Source: Maea johnstoni (taxonomy: Eukaryota > Annelida > Polychaeta > Spionida > Magelonidae). From it: a stretch of DNA of 64,000 nt. The position numbers and the translations under genes were made by a program. This document shows, one piece after another, positions 34,470 to 47,459 of this stretch. The stretch lies in NCBI GenBank assembly GCA_963942565.1, contig OZ012685.1, forward strand, positions 47,120,977 through 47,184,976. Direction: 5' to 3'. The notes below the pieces were generated by a model. The model searched no databases. It was given only the letters and a program-made list of their open reading frames with translations, and was not told the origin of the DNA. Numbering within the stretch: the first letter of the stretch is position 1; each line of letters begins with the position of its first letter.

Positions 34470-34744
34470 TAATCCCTCTGGCCGCCTCCTACACATTGAC
34501 CTACGACGAGCCGGGGTAGGAAACTTCCGAGAAGCACTGGTTTCAATTAAAGCCACACCAAGCCTGGGAAGTGACTACTGTACACGTATATTTCCAAGCC
34601 GTGGCTCTTTTCACCACCGACTGACAGAAAAAGGGCTTGACTCTAGAGATACACGTGGTGTGAACCAGGCGGCATTAGACGCATGGTGTTTCCTTGTATT
34701 AACTCTTTCCCGGCCGTCTGTACCGGTGCTGGAGATTTCGTACA

Positions 34745-35018
34745 CAAGAAATTTCGTACCCAAATGATGTAAATTTAATATGTCCATGCAATTGAAGGGC
34801 CAATCAGTAATTTTCTTCGGTTATTTCCGTAGACAGTAAAACATTGTTATATTTCATCCAGTCTTTTTTATGAAGTGAACTTCATTTTCATGAAGTATAA
34901 GCGATAGCTAATGTCCTATGTGCTGGACCCACCTTAAGGCAGATATTCATCGACATCGTTAGGTGTTATTAAGTGTTTAGAAATCGTTCATTATGCCATT
35001 ATGTCTGTACAGATTCTT
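34745..35018. other. about 270-bp segment present only in copy A
   Basis: GTCTGTAC occurs at the left (34,717-34,729 region) and again near 35,003-35,012, as if an 8-bp target were duplicated. No inverted termini are visible. It contains GTGCTGGACCCACCTTAAG, shared with position about 62 of the window. Confidence 0.45.
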
Positions 35019-35329
35019 CCTGAAGGCTCCAGCTAGCTGGGCGATGCACCTTACTACCGTTGTGAAATAAGACAGCAGGTCGCAGACGCAGCATAATTCA
35101 ATATGGCAATTACCTGGAGATGAATTTCAAAGCTAATAACAAAGGCTGTTATGATCGATGGGGTTGAAATTAAAATTCCTTTCAAAGAGTAAGACAACTT
35201 CTCCAAAATCGTGATTCCATGCTGTCTTGCTATTTGTTAGTTACAGTAGTACCATCGACTTCATATAGAGGGCACCAGGTGTTCTGTCCTTTAGCTGTCC
35301 CTTTTCCCTGATATTGGGCATACTCTAGG

Positions 35330-35487
35330 CACAGGTGTTTGCCACAGTCAGAAAAGAAAAACGTTTTAAAAGCGTATTTTGTCTGATCTCTTATCACACC
35401 CCCTACGATCCCTTATATAAAATCAGACAAGATACGCTTTTAAAACGTGTTTCCTCTATTTTTTTCTGACTGTGCCAAACACCTGTG
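35330..35487. mobile_element. 158-bp near-perfect hairpin element, copy A only
   Basis: CACAGGTGTTTG(C/G)CACAGTC is mirrored by GACTGTGCCAAACACCTGTG, and the arms continue through ACGTTTTAAAAGCGTAT and TGTCTGAT on both sides. CTCTAGG is duplicated outside (35323-35329, 35488-35494); counting a shared C gives 8 bp. Ends and TSD suit a hAT-like MITE. Confidence 0.88.
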
Positions 35488-35803
35488 CTCTAGGCTAGGT
35501 GATGTGCCGGCAGCCCGCATGTGTATACTGTATTGCATTGTACATTTGATGGCATATGTTTATTGACTGTGCGAGTAATACAAAAAATCATACGTTGTAC
35601 ACGATTGTTCCAAATAAACATAAAATAACCAAAATTGCAACTGCGCGAACAAAAGTAAAACAAAGAGTTTAGTTAAAACTCTTGTTAAGGTTGCTCTAGT
35701 CTCTAAACGTCAGACTATACCTCACATGCGTTAGGCTTCATCTATCAATCTGATGCACCACTCAAAGTTTTCTTAGGTTGATGACTGTGTGTAACAAATG
35801 ACG

Positions 35804-36028
35804 GTCCTGCTCTGACGGCCGTGTGGTCTAAGGCGCCGCCACTGATTGCACGCTGTCTCTCACCTCTGCCTGGGTTCGTATCCCAGCCTGGGCATGTGGG
35901 AAAGTTGCCAGTGACTTGGGGTCAGGCGGTGGTTTTCCCCGGGTACTCCGGTTTCCTCCACTACTTACAACTGGCTAGTCACGAATTAGCCATAATTGGC
36001 ATAAATGTGACGAAAAACAAAATTCCAA
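35804..36028 (+). mobile_element. tRNA-derived SINE present only in copy A, 13-bp TSD
   Basis: The head GTGTGGTCTAAGGCGCCGCC with B box GGTTCGTATCC is followed by GTTGCCAGTGACTTGGGG, GGCGGTGGTTTTCCCCGGG and TACTCCGGTTTCCTCC, ending AAACAAAATTCCAA. GTAACAAATGACG is duplicated at 35791-35803 and 36029-36041. Copy B has it once (61,639-61,651). Confidence 0.96.
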
Positions 36029-36290
36029 GTAACAAATGACGCCTATGTGTGCCTTCTTTTAGCAATATTTACTAAGTGTGTGTGCACGCTCCACATGAGT
36101 GCGATCCAGACAGGGGCTGTCAGATGCTGGACGTGATAACCCGGGATAGGAACAGGAGGAGGTCGAGGAGGAGAAACTTCTGGGAACAAGTGAAACCCAA
36201 GGACTGGGTACCCAGGCACCGGGTCACAACAAGCACCCTAGGACTGGGTACGCAGGCACTGGGTACCCGGGCACGAGGTCACCAGCATGC

Positions 36291-36525
36291 TAGACTTGGT
36301 ACAAGTCTGTGTTATCTGGCTCTTTCCTTAGTCTCACTGATTTCACTCAAGGTTTAGTTCTGAATTAATCCTCAAGGGGGACACACTTGAGTTGTAGTCT
36401 TGACGACTTTTCTCTTGCAACTTCAGACAACTGTGCTGCCATCTATCGGTTGAGAGAGACATCACACCTACCCAGTAGTGGTGGTGGCATAACAATCAAC
36501 CTAAGTCAGCCTGAGAACCAGGCTA
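36291..36525 (+). mobile_element. type I hairpin-end MITE, 9-bp TSD, copy A
   Basis: TAGACTTGGTACAAGTCTG and CAGCCTGAGAACCAGGCTA. Flanks CCAGCATGC (36282-36290) and CCAGCATAC (36526-36534). It is shared with copy B (61,902-62,121), so it predates the split of the two copies. Confidence 0.92.
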
Positions 36526-36534
36526 CCAGCATAC

Positions 36535-37541
36535 TAGCACCCATCCCTCCTTTCCATGGCACGACCTAGAGCGCCCAGGACACATGGAAAGTCGTCTAAC
36601 ACAGTACTCGACCTCCTAAGGGACTTGTACATATGATCCAGGACGTCCTGGCGATCCCATAAGACACCCGCTAAGACACTTCCCAACCACTAGGAAGCAT
36701 GCAGGGCAAATGAAACTGATCCGTTGGCTGATCCACGGACATTCTAAGAAGTCGCAGCACCTCTCTTAGAAAACGAGGGACTACTATAAACGTATCTACA
36801 GAGCTCAAGGCAAACTTGAACAAAGCGAGTTCTTGAAAACCTCTAGCTGATCTGGTGAAAGGGTAGATCGGTGATTACTGGTGGGGTACCTAAGCTTCTA
36901 ATACTCCTAATGTGAATACGATTTGACACTTTAATGCATAAGTTGTGCGAACGCTTTGAGATGCGATAGCTGTCCATGATGCGCCTGGTTCGAAGGACGT
37001 TGCTACAATAACAACGATAAGACGGTCTGAAAAAGAACTGTAACCCTGAACTATAGAGTCCTACCCCGTGTCCAAATAAGCTACACTACCGAGCGCTATT
37101 TGTATGGAGGCACTTGTACATTATTACAGCAGATATACACGTACATATAACCTATGTTATGTATAAGTCAGATTACAGCCGGGTGATGCAGGGGGTGAAT
37201 AAAATTGTGAAAATTGGAACACCTAACTTGAGATTAAGACGTAATCCGTCGAGCCTGGAGGTGGCATTCTTAGAGTACAATGTCAAAAGCAGATTACCCC
37301 CAAACCATATGACTGCTGAACACAGTGGATGCTAATTACCGTGTAGTAGCATATTACCCCCTAGGCAAGGTAGTCATGGATACTAACTTCATAATTCAAG
37401 ATAACCACTAGGCACTCGCTGAGAATGGTCCCCATACCGTGACGCAGTTTGTTTTGATACTCTGGATGGTTAGTGTAACACCAAATATCAGAGAAGAACG
37501 TATTATATTATGAGGACAATATATGTTAGTACTAGTACGGT
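36535..37541. other. unassigned sequence shared by both copies
   Basis: About 1 kb collinear with 62,131-63,163 in copy B, with few differences and no recognised repeat or gene. The longest frames are not conserved between the copies. Confidence 0.5.
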
Positions 37542-37811
37542 CTTAGATGAATAAAAGAATGGATATGAAGAGAGAGACCAATAACTATATGTGCTATACA
37601 GTGAAGGACTGGCTATGCCAGGGGTCTCGAATCTGGCCTAATTGTGACATCTCTTGGAGACAATGACTAATGAGGGCCCTCATATCGTTTATATTACTAC
37701 AGAAACCTGCGCGCCAACATGCACAGAACGCGACTTTTTGGGCTTTCGCCGCAGCCAGCTTGTTCAGGTTGACCGGCTAGCTTCATATCCACTTGTGTTT
37801 ATTCATCTAAG
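37542..37811 (+). mobile_element. 7-TSD MITE, copy A
   Basis: CTTAGATGAATAAAAGAATGG to TGTTTATTCATCTAAG, 270 bp. The flanks no longer match. It is present in both copies (B at 63,164-63,438) and contains TGACATCTCTTGGAGACAATG. Confidence 0.93.
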
Positions 37812-37849
37812 CCACTGTGTAGGTAGATGGAAACTGATGGTGAAATGTT

Positions 37850-38350
37850 GTCATGGTGGTCATCCTATCCCAGCACGGCACTGGGCTAGGTATCCTAAGA
37901 CTGCCATTCTGGTGTTACAAGACTACAGATATTCGAGGTGCCTTTCTCCATTGTGAACAGGATACGTCTAGCACTGCTACCAACACACTGACAGCACTGT
38001 GCCAGGTATCCGTACACTGTCACTATGGTGTTAACAAGACTGGAGATATTCGAGGTGCCATTTCCATTGTGCACAGGATACGTCAAGCATTGCTAGTACA
38101 CACTGACAGCACCGAGCTAGGTACCCTAACACTGCCAGTCTGGTGTTTACAAGACTGGTCAGTGGAGATACTGTATTTGAGGTGCTATTAACGGGGAAAC
38201 CCGACTGTGGTACCGATTTTATATACCGATGCAGTATATAAAATCGGTATTAGAGTCGGTCCCAACTAAGGTGCCATGATCCATTGTGTACAGGATACGT
38301 CTAGTACTACTACCACCACACTGACACTGACAGCTCGCTAGCGCAGCTGA
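37850..38350. repeat. 115-bp tandem repeat, four units, copy A
   Basis: Units start GGTATCC near 37,889 and 38,005 and GGTACCC near 38,119. They contain GTTACAAGACT, GATATTCGAGGTGCC, TCCATTGTG and AGGATACGTC(T/A)AGCA. The fourth unit is split by an 80-bp palindromic insertion. Confidence 0.9.
38189..38268. mobile_element. 80-bp palindromic insertion with 9-bp TSD, copy A
   Basis: Flanks AGGTGCTAT (38180-38188) and AGGTGCCAT (38269-38277). The other units of the tandem array keep AGGTGCC undivided, so they act as empty sites. The core TACCGATTTTATATA faces TATATAAAATCGGTA. It is shared with copy B (63,824-63,903). Confidence 0.85.
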
Positions 38351-38360
38351 TCGACTAGTC

Positions 38361-38981
38361 TTGCCTTGTCTGTTATAATGGTGGTCGGTGGTGGCAAGGT
38401 GCACGGTCCGTACCAGTCAATCCTTCTAACAGCCAGATAGGGCGATCACTGTCAATAAGCCATCTATAAGCCAAGCAGCTGGCTTCAAAAAAGCTGTCTG
38501 AAAACACAGCTGACTGGGCAGACGAGAGTAAATTGTCTGATCAGACGTTAAACTATAAAACATACAACAATCGGTACATAATTATAAACAGCAGACTGGC
38601 ATAACACAGCGAACTGTAGACAAAACAAGGCCCCTGAAATTGAAGTGTAGACTCTCTCTAGGCTAAAATAAGGTGGTGTACGTACCCCTAGAGATAGTAA
38701 CTAGTCCTGTGTATCTGGTGATGGTTCATATCCAAGTAATTCCAGCAGTGGTACGATAGTTTAGCATTTTGTTAGGTGATATGCCGCCTCGGATCGGGCC
38801 CAGTGCATTATTAGTCACGGCTACAGCAGCTAGAGACTGTCAGTGGGAGCAGAGCGTCTTCTGATTGGTCGGCGGGGCAAGGCGCAGGATAGACTGGCGA
38901 GACAGTCTATGCTGGCGCGGGCGGTGCGATCCGCCGCTCCGCTGAGGTCAGGAAAGTCATGGCGGTACAAATGGGATTTGG
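38361..38981. other. single-copy sequence with a CpG-rich CCAAT patch
   Basis: From about 38,835 to 38,960 the DNA is unusually CpG- and GC-rich (GGTCGGCGGGGCAAGGCGC, GGCGCGGGCGGTGCGATCCG) and contains ATTGG, an inverted CCAAT box. This resembles a small promoter-type CpG patch, but no adjoining exon is recognised. Confidence 0.25.
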
Positions 38982-39165
38982 ATTTGGAATTTCGTTTTTC
39001 GTCACATTTATGCCAAGTGTGGCTAATTCGTGATCAGCCAGTTGTAAGTAATGGAGGAAACCGGAGTACCCGGTGAAAGCCACCGCTTAACCCCATGTCA
39101 CTGGCAACTTTCTCACATGCACAGGCAGTGATTTGAACCCAGGCAGTGGTGAGAGATAGGTACAG
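38982..39165 (-). mobile_element. tRNA-derived SINE
   Basis: Reverse orientation: ATTTGGATTTGGAATTTCG (3' tail), GAAACCGGAGTACCCGGTG, GCCACCGCTTAACCCC, TCACTGGCAACTTTC and GATTTGAACCCAGGCAGTGG. The tRNA head is truncated. Confidence 0.88.
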
Positions 39166-39418
39166 ATAAGCACTCAACTGGAGGGTTATTTTCTGTTATA
39201 CTTATCACCAGGGTTTGAACAGGATATTCTTCATATAAGAAAAAAAATAACCAAAACAGTTCTTTGATTGATACACTACCAAGTATTTCGGTAAAAGCTG
39301 AATAGAAAGCTATCATTATGATATTCATCTGAAAATGAGCGATTTTATAAAGCTTGGATCTCATAGGAAGGGATGACGACAATGTTTTGAAGATAAATCA
39401 ATGATTGGTAAATTGCTT

Positions 39419-40241
<823 letters not shown>

Positions 40242-40318
40242 TACATGCATGTATGTATACATGTATTGGACTTATCCTTACGCCCTATCTCATTGTAGTC
40301 TCTGCGCCTGCTGACGAG

Positions 40319-40584
40319 TAGCCTCGGTACCATGCTGGATACAAATGTATTTCTTTATATTGCTTGCTGTCTTCATAACTTCACTGTGCCTGCTTAGCCC
40401 AGTTTAGTTCTTAATATCCACACACGATGTCAGTTTATAGGTATTTGGCTTAATAGCCACAAGAGAATTCAGCAGTGCTGCCATCTTGCAAATCTGAAAA
40501 GTACTATAATGACTTGACCGGTTACAAAATAGTTACTAGTTGGTTACGAATAAGTCAGCTCTAGTTATCCAATAATCTAGGCTA
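40319..40584 (-). mobile_element. type IV hairpin-end MITE, imperfect 9-bp TSD
   Basis: It starts TAGCCTCGGTACCATGCTGG and ends CAATAATCTAGGCTA. It aligns over its whole length with the reverse complement of 56,864-57,128. Flanks GCTGACGAG (40310-40318) and ACTGATGAG (40585-40593) match at 7 of 9. The body includes TTCAGCAGTGCTGCCATCT. Confidence 0.87.
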
Positions 40585-41090
40585 ACTGATGAGGTAGGTA
40601 TTGGCGGCGCGTGCAGTGGGTTGTGAGTAACTATGCAGCTAACAAGTGTTTCGAGTCTAACTCGTGTGAACAATGTGACTAGCCAGGTGTTGAAACTTGT
40701 CTAATTGTCCCCACAAAGTAAACACACTATGTGTTCATTATGTCACGTGTGTATGAATAGAGTGGGCTGATTCTAGAGGAACGGCAAACACCAATTTCAT
40801 GTTCGAGAGAGCTCTGTTAAAGACCTTGCCGCACAGCTCGCACTCGTTAAGAGGATGGAAAGCAAGATTTCTGTGCACAAACCTCACATCCGCTGACAAA
40901 CCCCCTAATGTTGTCGACGAATGCTTTAGACTGTATGTGCAAAACTGAATGTAGTGTAACCCTTGACACTGAGGCAGAATACGTCTAAGAAACGCATATA
41001 GATTTTGTGTAGATTTTAATAGATATTTAGTTTTTCCGGCAGTCCAAGAGGAATATTGCATTTGAGGACGTGGTCGCATTTTGCCATGTG

Positions 41091-41242
41091 TGTATGTATG
41101 TATGTATGTATGTATGTATGTATTAATGTATGTATGTATGTATGTATGTTTCTTTGTATGTATGTATGTTTGTATGTATGCATGCATATGTATGTATGTT
41201 TATATTTATTAATGTATGTATGTATATATGTATGTATATATG
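41091..41242. repeat. (TATG)n tetranucleotide microsatellite
   Basis: TATG units with TTTG, CATG and TTAA interruptions. The Tyr/Val/Cys/Met frames here are artefacts. Confidence 0.97.
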
Positions 41243-42316
41243 TAATCACACACATCGTTTTTATTTATCCTTTACTTGTCTCTGATCTTTTTCAAACACG
41301 ATCGCACTCTTCGTTAATATTTCTGTGTATTATTTCCATACGTTTTTCGTAGTTTTCTTCTTATTTTCTCCGTATATGAACACGTTGATCAACTTTCGCT
41401 AGGCTATTGTTATATTACTAACTATTCTTTTTGTTTTTCTTTTCAATTTCATGTTTGCATTTGGATGTATTGTGCTGGAATGTGTCATCATGATGCAGAC
41501 ACTACACTACAAGCATGCATATTCGTACTTATAATTCCCACACTGTTTGAAGGAGGAGGTTCGTCTTGGAGCTGAGCCTTGAGGGCGTGCCACCAGATGG
41601 CGTAATAGTCCTACAGGGGACAGCCTACTCACTACACTACTCGCAGTACTTCATCTGGCTGGTAAGTTACTCTAGTGCTGCCTTCAGGCCTAGGGAAGGC
41701 CAAGGCTTACTATTGAAATGTCCTGAGACAGTTTGACTCTGGCAGTTACGTAACCTGTCCCCTTAGGACATGTCTTACCTAAGTTATCATTTGGACCTGT
41801 CTTACATACCAAATGGCCATGTATAAATATCAACCTATTAATGCTCGTAGCAGCCATAAGCAGCCTGCAGATTTAGGTGAAATCCTTGTGATGAAAGCAA
41901 AGTTGGTATACTAGTAATACTTGAAGGAGAAATGTTTATTAAACCTCCTATAAACAACTCTCATTCAAATATTATGTAAACTAACTTTTAATTCCTAAGT
42001 TATTGTCAAAAATATTTTAGATCCGGACGACAATTTCTCAAGGAACTCCTAAGCATTTAAGGGTTAACAGAAAATGCACGTTAAGTACGTGTAACCTAAG
42101 GGTCAGAAATAGGATCCAGCCACACGCCCCGTCAGATATTGGTCATAACACCACCGCAGGGCAAACACAGAAAACTCCTGCCTATAATAAGAATGTACAT
42201 ATAAATGACGGTATCAACTGTTTTTATTAAGAGGAGTTTTGACAGACCTTCTATATATCGACGGCAAATGATTGACGTGTCCAGGTTTGTGATTGGAATG
42301 GGATCGGGGAGAATGC
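41243..42316. other. unassigned sequence
   Basis: No gene or repeat family recognised. Confidence 0.35.
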
Positions 42317-42489
42317 TTCACCCTTATATGCTGTTGGTGGCTAATTTGGCCAATACAAAATGATGCAAAACCTGAGAAATGGCTGAAACCCTGGCACAAT
42401 AGGTACCCATCTGAGAGTGCTCAGCAAGAGCTTTCAATGAATACCAACTTTATGCTTTGGACGAAAGTAGCCTCAGCATATGCAGAGGT
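42317..42489 (+). mobile_element. piggyBac-like TTAACCCTT MITE, degenerate
   Basis: TTCACCCTTATATGCTGTTGG start, GGCTAATTTGGCCAATAC, GCTGAAACCCTGGCAC, CTCAGCAAGAGC, ACGAAAGTAGCCTCAGCAT. It is internally deleted and both TTAA sites are lost. Confidence 0.83.
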
Positions 42490-43484
<995 letters not shown>

Positions 43485-43504
43485 TTATGCAATATTTCTG
43501 GGTC

Positions 43505-43827
43505 AGTCGAGGATGGCGGCGCTGTTTCTAACTGACACTCATGAAAACTGTGCTGCCACCTATGGTTTGAGAAAGACATCAAACCTACTTAACATCCAGT
43601 GTATATAGTGGTGGGGGCATTATACCTAAGGGCTGTTCCATTTGAAAGTGTATGGGAGGTACGTAGATTTATTGAGGGGGGGGGGTCGAATTCTGAGTTT
43701 TTTTACCCCATGCGATTAGATATGTTTTCTGGCAGGAGGGGGATGTCGAATTTTTAATAATCTTCCGTTCCTCTCTTCCCCCACACTTTTAAATGGAACT
43801 GTCCTACCTCAGCCTGAGATCAGGCTA
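43505..43827 (+). mobile_element. type I hairpin-end MITE, 5'-truncated, with nested Harbinger-like MITE
   Basis: AACTGTGCTGCCACCTATGG, GAGAAAGACATCAAACC, GTGGTGGGGGCAT and the terminus CAGCCTGAGATCAGGCTA identify type I. The left half is missing after the AT microsatellite. Confidence 0.8.
43630..43804. mobile_element. Harbinger-like MITE (GGGCTGTTCCATTT ends)
   Basis: GGGCTGTTCCATTTGAAAGTG faces CACTTTTAAATGGAACTGTCC. The left flank ends TAA, the right begins TAC, so the 3-bp TSD has one change. The G- and C-homopolymer-rich interior is typical of copies at 58.5 and 59.0 kb. Confidence 0.85.
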
Positions 43828-43956
43828 GTCTAGGCCATGTTATTAGTCTTAATATGCAGTAAGGACTTGTTTAAGACCTATATAAATCATTTGGTTTCTG
43901 CTTGGGCGGTTCACGGCAATAGGACTGGACGTCTCCTTTGTGGCGTAGAGTGATAA

Positions 43957-44310
43957 ATGGATATGCTTACAATGCTTCATATAGATATTACATGAGCCTT
44001 CTCCCAGCCAGCTGTGCGTATTGTGAGAACCTATAGAGGGAGCGAAAGAGGGGGCGCACCCTCTTTATATGGACACCTGCTGAGAGAGGGGGGTGAGAGA
44101 GAGCGAGAGAGAGAGAGAGGGGGAGGGGGAGGGGGGGGGGTAGAGAGGATCTGCTTACAATGCTTCATATAGATATTACATGAGCCTTCTCCCAGCCAGC
44201 TGTGCGTATTGTGAGAACCTACTGTATAGGGGGGGGGGGGCTAAAGAAGGGGCGCACCCTCTTTATATACACACCTGCTGAGAGAGAGGGGGAGGGAGAG
44301 AGAGAGAGTT
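43957..44310. repeat. tandem duplication, about 190 bp, with GA- and G-rich spacers
   Basis: TGCTTACAATGCTTCATATAG through CAGCCAGCTGTGCGTATTG and GGGGCGCACCCTCTTTATAT occurs twice, with starts near 43,961 and 44,151, nearly identical. The units differ mainly in G-homopolymer and GA-repeat length. Confidence 0.92.
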
Positions 44311-44548
44311 GGATGAGTGTAAGAGAGAGATGAATGAGAGAGTTGATCCCAATCCCTTGTGTTACACATCGGAGGGAGAGAGAGAGAGAGAGAGAGGGGG
44401 GTGGAGAGTTGACCCCAACCCTTGTGCATTCTCACGCCCTAAAGTCAAAACCAAATGTCCTTTTCCAGTCGATAAAGTCGCATTCTTTGTTAGTTGGGTT
44501 GGATTTATCATCAAACCTGATGACGTGAAATTTAACACTAGCGTCCAA

Positions 44549-44645
44549 CATCATCATCATCATCATCATCATCATCGTCATCATGACTTCACCTGCAGTA
44601 ACAGCAACGACAACACTAGCAGCTGCATAAAAAACAACAACAACA
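44549..44645. repeat. (ATC)n and (AAC)n trinucleotide patch
   Basis: About 35 bp of CATCAT followed by degenerate AAC repeats. Confidence 0.9.
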
Positions 44646-46357
44646 ACCCCTGATTGAAAATGGAAGTCATACTTTCCCACACATACTGATTCCATGCGAA
44701 GGAAGACTCATTCTATTTATGAACGTAACTACGAGCCACCCACATACTTTCTCAAAGAAACTAAACAGCATTCTTCGTTTCTTCCTCATCGTCATAAACG
44801 AACATGATACTGATGATCTTTCATTATCAGTATCAATTAGAGTAAGTGGTGTTGTATAATCTCTGATAATCTCGAGATAATCCATGTGGTAGTAGTGTAG
44901 ATTACCTACATCTCCCAGCTGTCTATGGTACATAAGCTAACATAAGATAAGTTAGAACATTTTATTAAGGTCTCACCCATAGTTGAATAATATATACATG
45001 ACATGATAAAACAATTGACGTTTAACTTTGACCTATGAGAGACCATACAGTATGAACAAAGAGGAATAAACAGTGTTACAATGCAACTATCATAAATAAT
45101 CAGTTCGGGACACATCTGCTCTGATGTACAACGTAATACCTGCTAACCAGGTGTGTGGTGCAATAGTCATAAGAGCGGCTGGGGTGCCTCAGGTAAAACC
45201 TTCTCTGGTTACCTGTATAGCGAGTAATATACTAATGGTACTCACCTGTGTCTGGCTAATTAGTCCTAATTGCTCCGTTTACCTGTCAACACATGTAATC
45301 CTCATTTGTTTAGGTACAGGTGGTAGTATCATATATGCAAAGGCACACCCGACCTAGACTGGACGTTCGGGCGCCAATTCTCTGATTGTGCTGTCTTGAC
45401 AGCTATACCAATAATTTCAGCAGCGCGCACACATCTCCAGTAATATCTCTTAGCGGATTAAGTGGACAACGAGTGATCACGTGACCACACAAATAACCCG
45501 ACAGTGCGTTTATTACACACTTCTAAGCATTCTGTTATTATCGTCTGTCAGTGGAATGTTGAATCCGTGGCGTCGTTAGTGTTTAGGCGCCCTATATGTT
45601 GGTTATAGGCGTGATCTTATACGGAATTTTTCTTGACGAAGTGTTGGGATACACCTATGTTGTTCGGTGATTGCGGCGAGTAGTGATACTATGCGTAGCG
45701 GGATCTCTGGGTAGGAGAATGATCGTCTGGTACTTTTTTTTTAAAATGTACAATGTGTTTTATCACGCTAAAAAAGATATTATCATGATTGTCTGTCAAT
45801 AAAATGCTGTAGATAAAATGTTGAATGTTTGGCGTCGCTTGTGTCTTAATCATAAAAAAATGGAGATTACCTGTTCGTTGTTGTTCGGCCTGTCTCGCGA
45901 CCGCATGTATATAGACTATAGAGCCAGTCCTTCCAGTCGCGTGCGCGTAAAATTTGAATTGGATAGACTGGTGTCAGTTCCTTTGAACTGTTGTGCGACA
46001 ACAATTAGGGGGAGGGGGGCGGCGGGGTAGGCTGTTGCCGTTCAGCTGGGTGGACTCGTGCATGAAGCACACATCATATCATGGGATCATATCTAACTAC
46101 AACAAAAGCTCGTTTGTTCAAGTTATCAATAGAGTGTGGTGAGATACAACTATAACAGCCATTGTCATGCGGTCGCGGGCGCCTTTCTCCGCACAACTTC
46201 GCGTTTTCCATCAAAATATTTCATGCTCAATGCACACTTTTCCTTCTAGAATTGAGTCCTTCTGGGTCATGGCTATACTAGTACCTATCACTGGGTAGGG
46301 TGATGGTTTCCGCTTCGCGGGCACAGGGTTGTGTTATGACGTACTCTCACCGCGCTA
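44646..46357. other. unassigned single-copy sequence
   Basis: A diverged duplicate pair is visible: TGTCTGTCAGTGGAATGTTGAATCC...GGCGTCG near 45,545 and TGTCTGTCAATAAAATG...GTTTGGCGTCG near 45,790. The frames at 45,124-45,357 and 45,818-46,030 have no recognisable domain. Confidence 0.4.
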
Positions 46358-46361
46358 TTAA

Positions 46362-46751
46362 CCCATTCATGCTTACCAAGTAAGAGTTGATCCAAAAATG
46401 ATTGTCGTCTGGTGCTATGATACTTTTGACAATCACTTTGTAACAAAGAATGATTTTACAAAATTCTTGAAGAAAAGTTGTCGGTAATGATCTGATTTCT
46501 CCTTCAAATATTTTCTCAAATGCTCTTTTGACATTCATGCTTAAGAGTTCATTCAGAAATTGTCGTCTGGATCTATGATACTTTTGACAATAACTTTGAA
46601 ATTAAGAATTATTTTACAAAATGTTTGAGGAAAAGTTCTCAGTAATGATGGATGAATAATTCTCCTTCAAATTATTCCTCAAATATTCCTTTGGCAGAAA
46701 GGTTTTACCAAAATTGTCTGGCTGCTTTTGGCCGCTTCGAGCATTAATGGG
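46362..46751. mobile_element. TTAA-target MITE (CCCATTMATGC ends) with internal duplication
   Basis: TTAA at 46358-46361 and 46752-46755. Termini CCCATTCATGC and GCATTAATGGG are inverted. The 390-bp interior is two diverged direct copies of about 165 bp, each with TTGTCGTCTGG, ATGATACTTTTGACAAT and GAAAAGTT words. TTAACCC ends suggest the piggyBac group. Confidence 0.85.
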
Positions 46752-46916
46752 TTAATGCTGTTGCTGGTGCACCCGACGTGCGGCCTCAACAAAGCATAGA
46801 AACTAGGTTGGTTAGACAGGTGATTGGAGATAGGGTGAAGCCAGGCTTAAGGCATCCTCCCCTTGTCTAACAGTGTGCTGATCGACGGCCCAATGGCAAT
46901 ACGTTCCTAGTAAAAC

Positions 46917-47115
46917 CTTAGATGAACGGAATATGAATCGGTCGCCACAGACCAATTACCATAGGACCAATACAAACCTCATCTCGTCGAATCTAGTCTC
47001 AGTGTGACGTCATTAGGAGATGAAGAACACTGAGCGCTCTCGGTATTTGTTTACATAATAGAAGAGGTTGCTTCCGCACATGTGCAGACCGCACCTCTTG
47101 AGTGATTCTCGTCAA
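46917..47115 (+). mobile_element. 7-TSD MITE, 3'-decayed
   Basis: CTTAGATGAACGGAATATG, ACAGACCAATTACCATA, AGTGTGACGTCATTAGGAGA and CGCTCTCGGTATTTG match the family. The right terminus is not recognisable. Confidence 0.7.
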
Positions 47116-47459
47116 CACCTGGGAGTCGTGCGGAGGCTGTTGAGCGAGAGCTGCTGGTTGTGTATCCGGTGATCGACATTCGTGGCAAAACTCAACTTTG
47201 ACTCTTCTGCCTCGCCAATTTACTGGCCAGATCCAGAGATATGCAGAGAGGGCTTTGAAACTGCCTGTGTATCAGGATTTAGCAGAGATGCGCATAACCT
47301 AGATTATGTATATCTCTGATTTGGTTCATACCTTTACCCCGACAGGGGCAGGGAATATATTTATGCCCCAGATACTACAGCACGGACGAAACATCATCTG
47401 GTCGTGAAGGCAGCAAGACGTCTAATTATCGCCAACTACTCGAATGTGTTTTAAAGATA

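Noticed and set aside
37653-38191. Overlapping 100- and 112-codon frames
   Set aside because: They run through the 7-TSD MITE end and the 115-bp tandem array, and the matching frames in copy B are interrupted.
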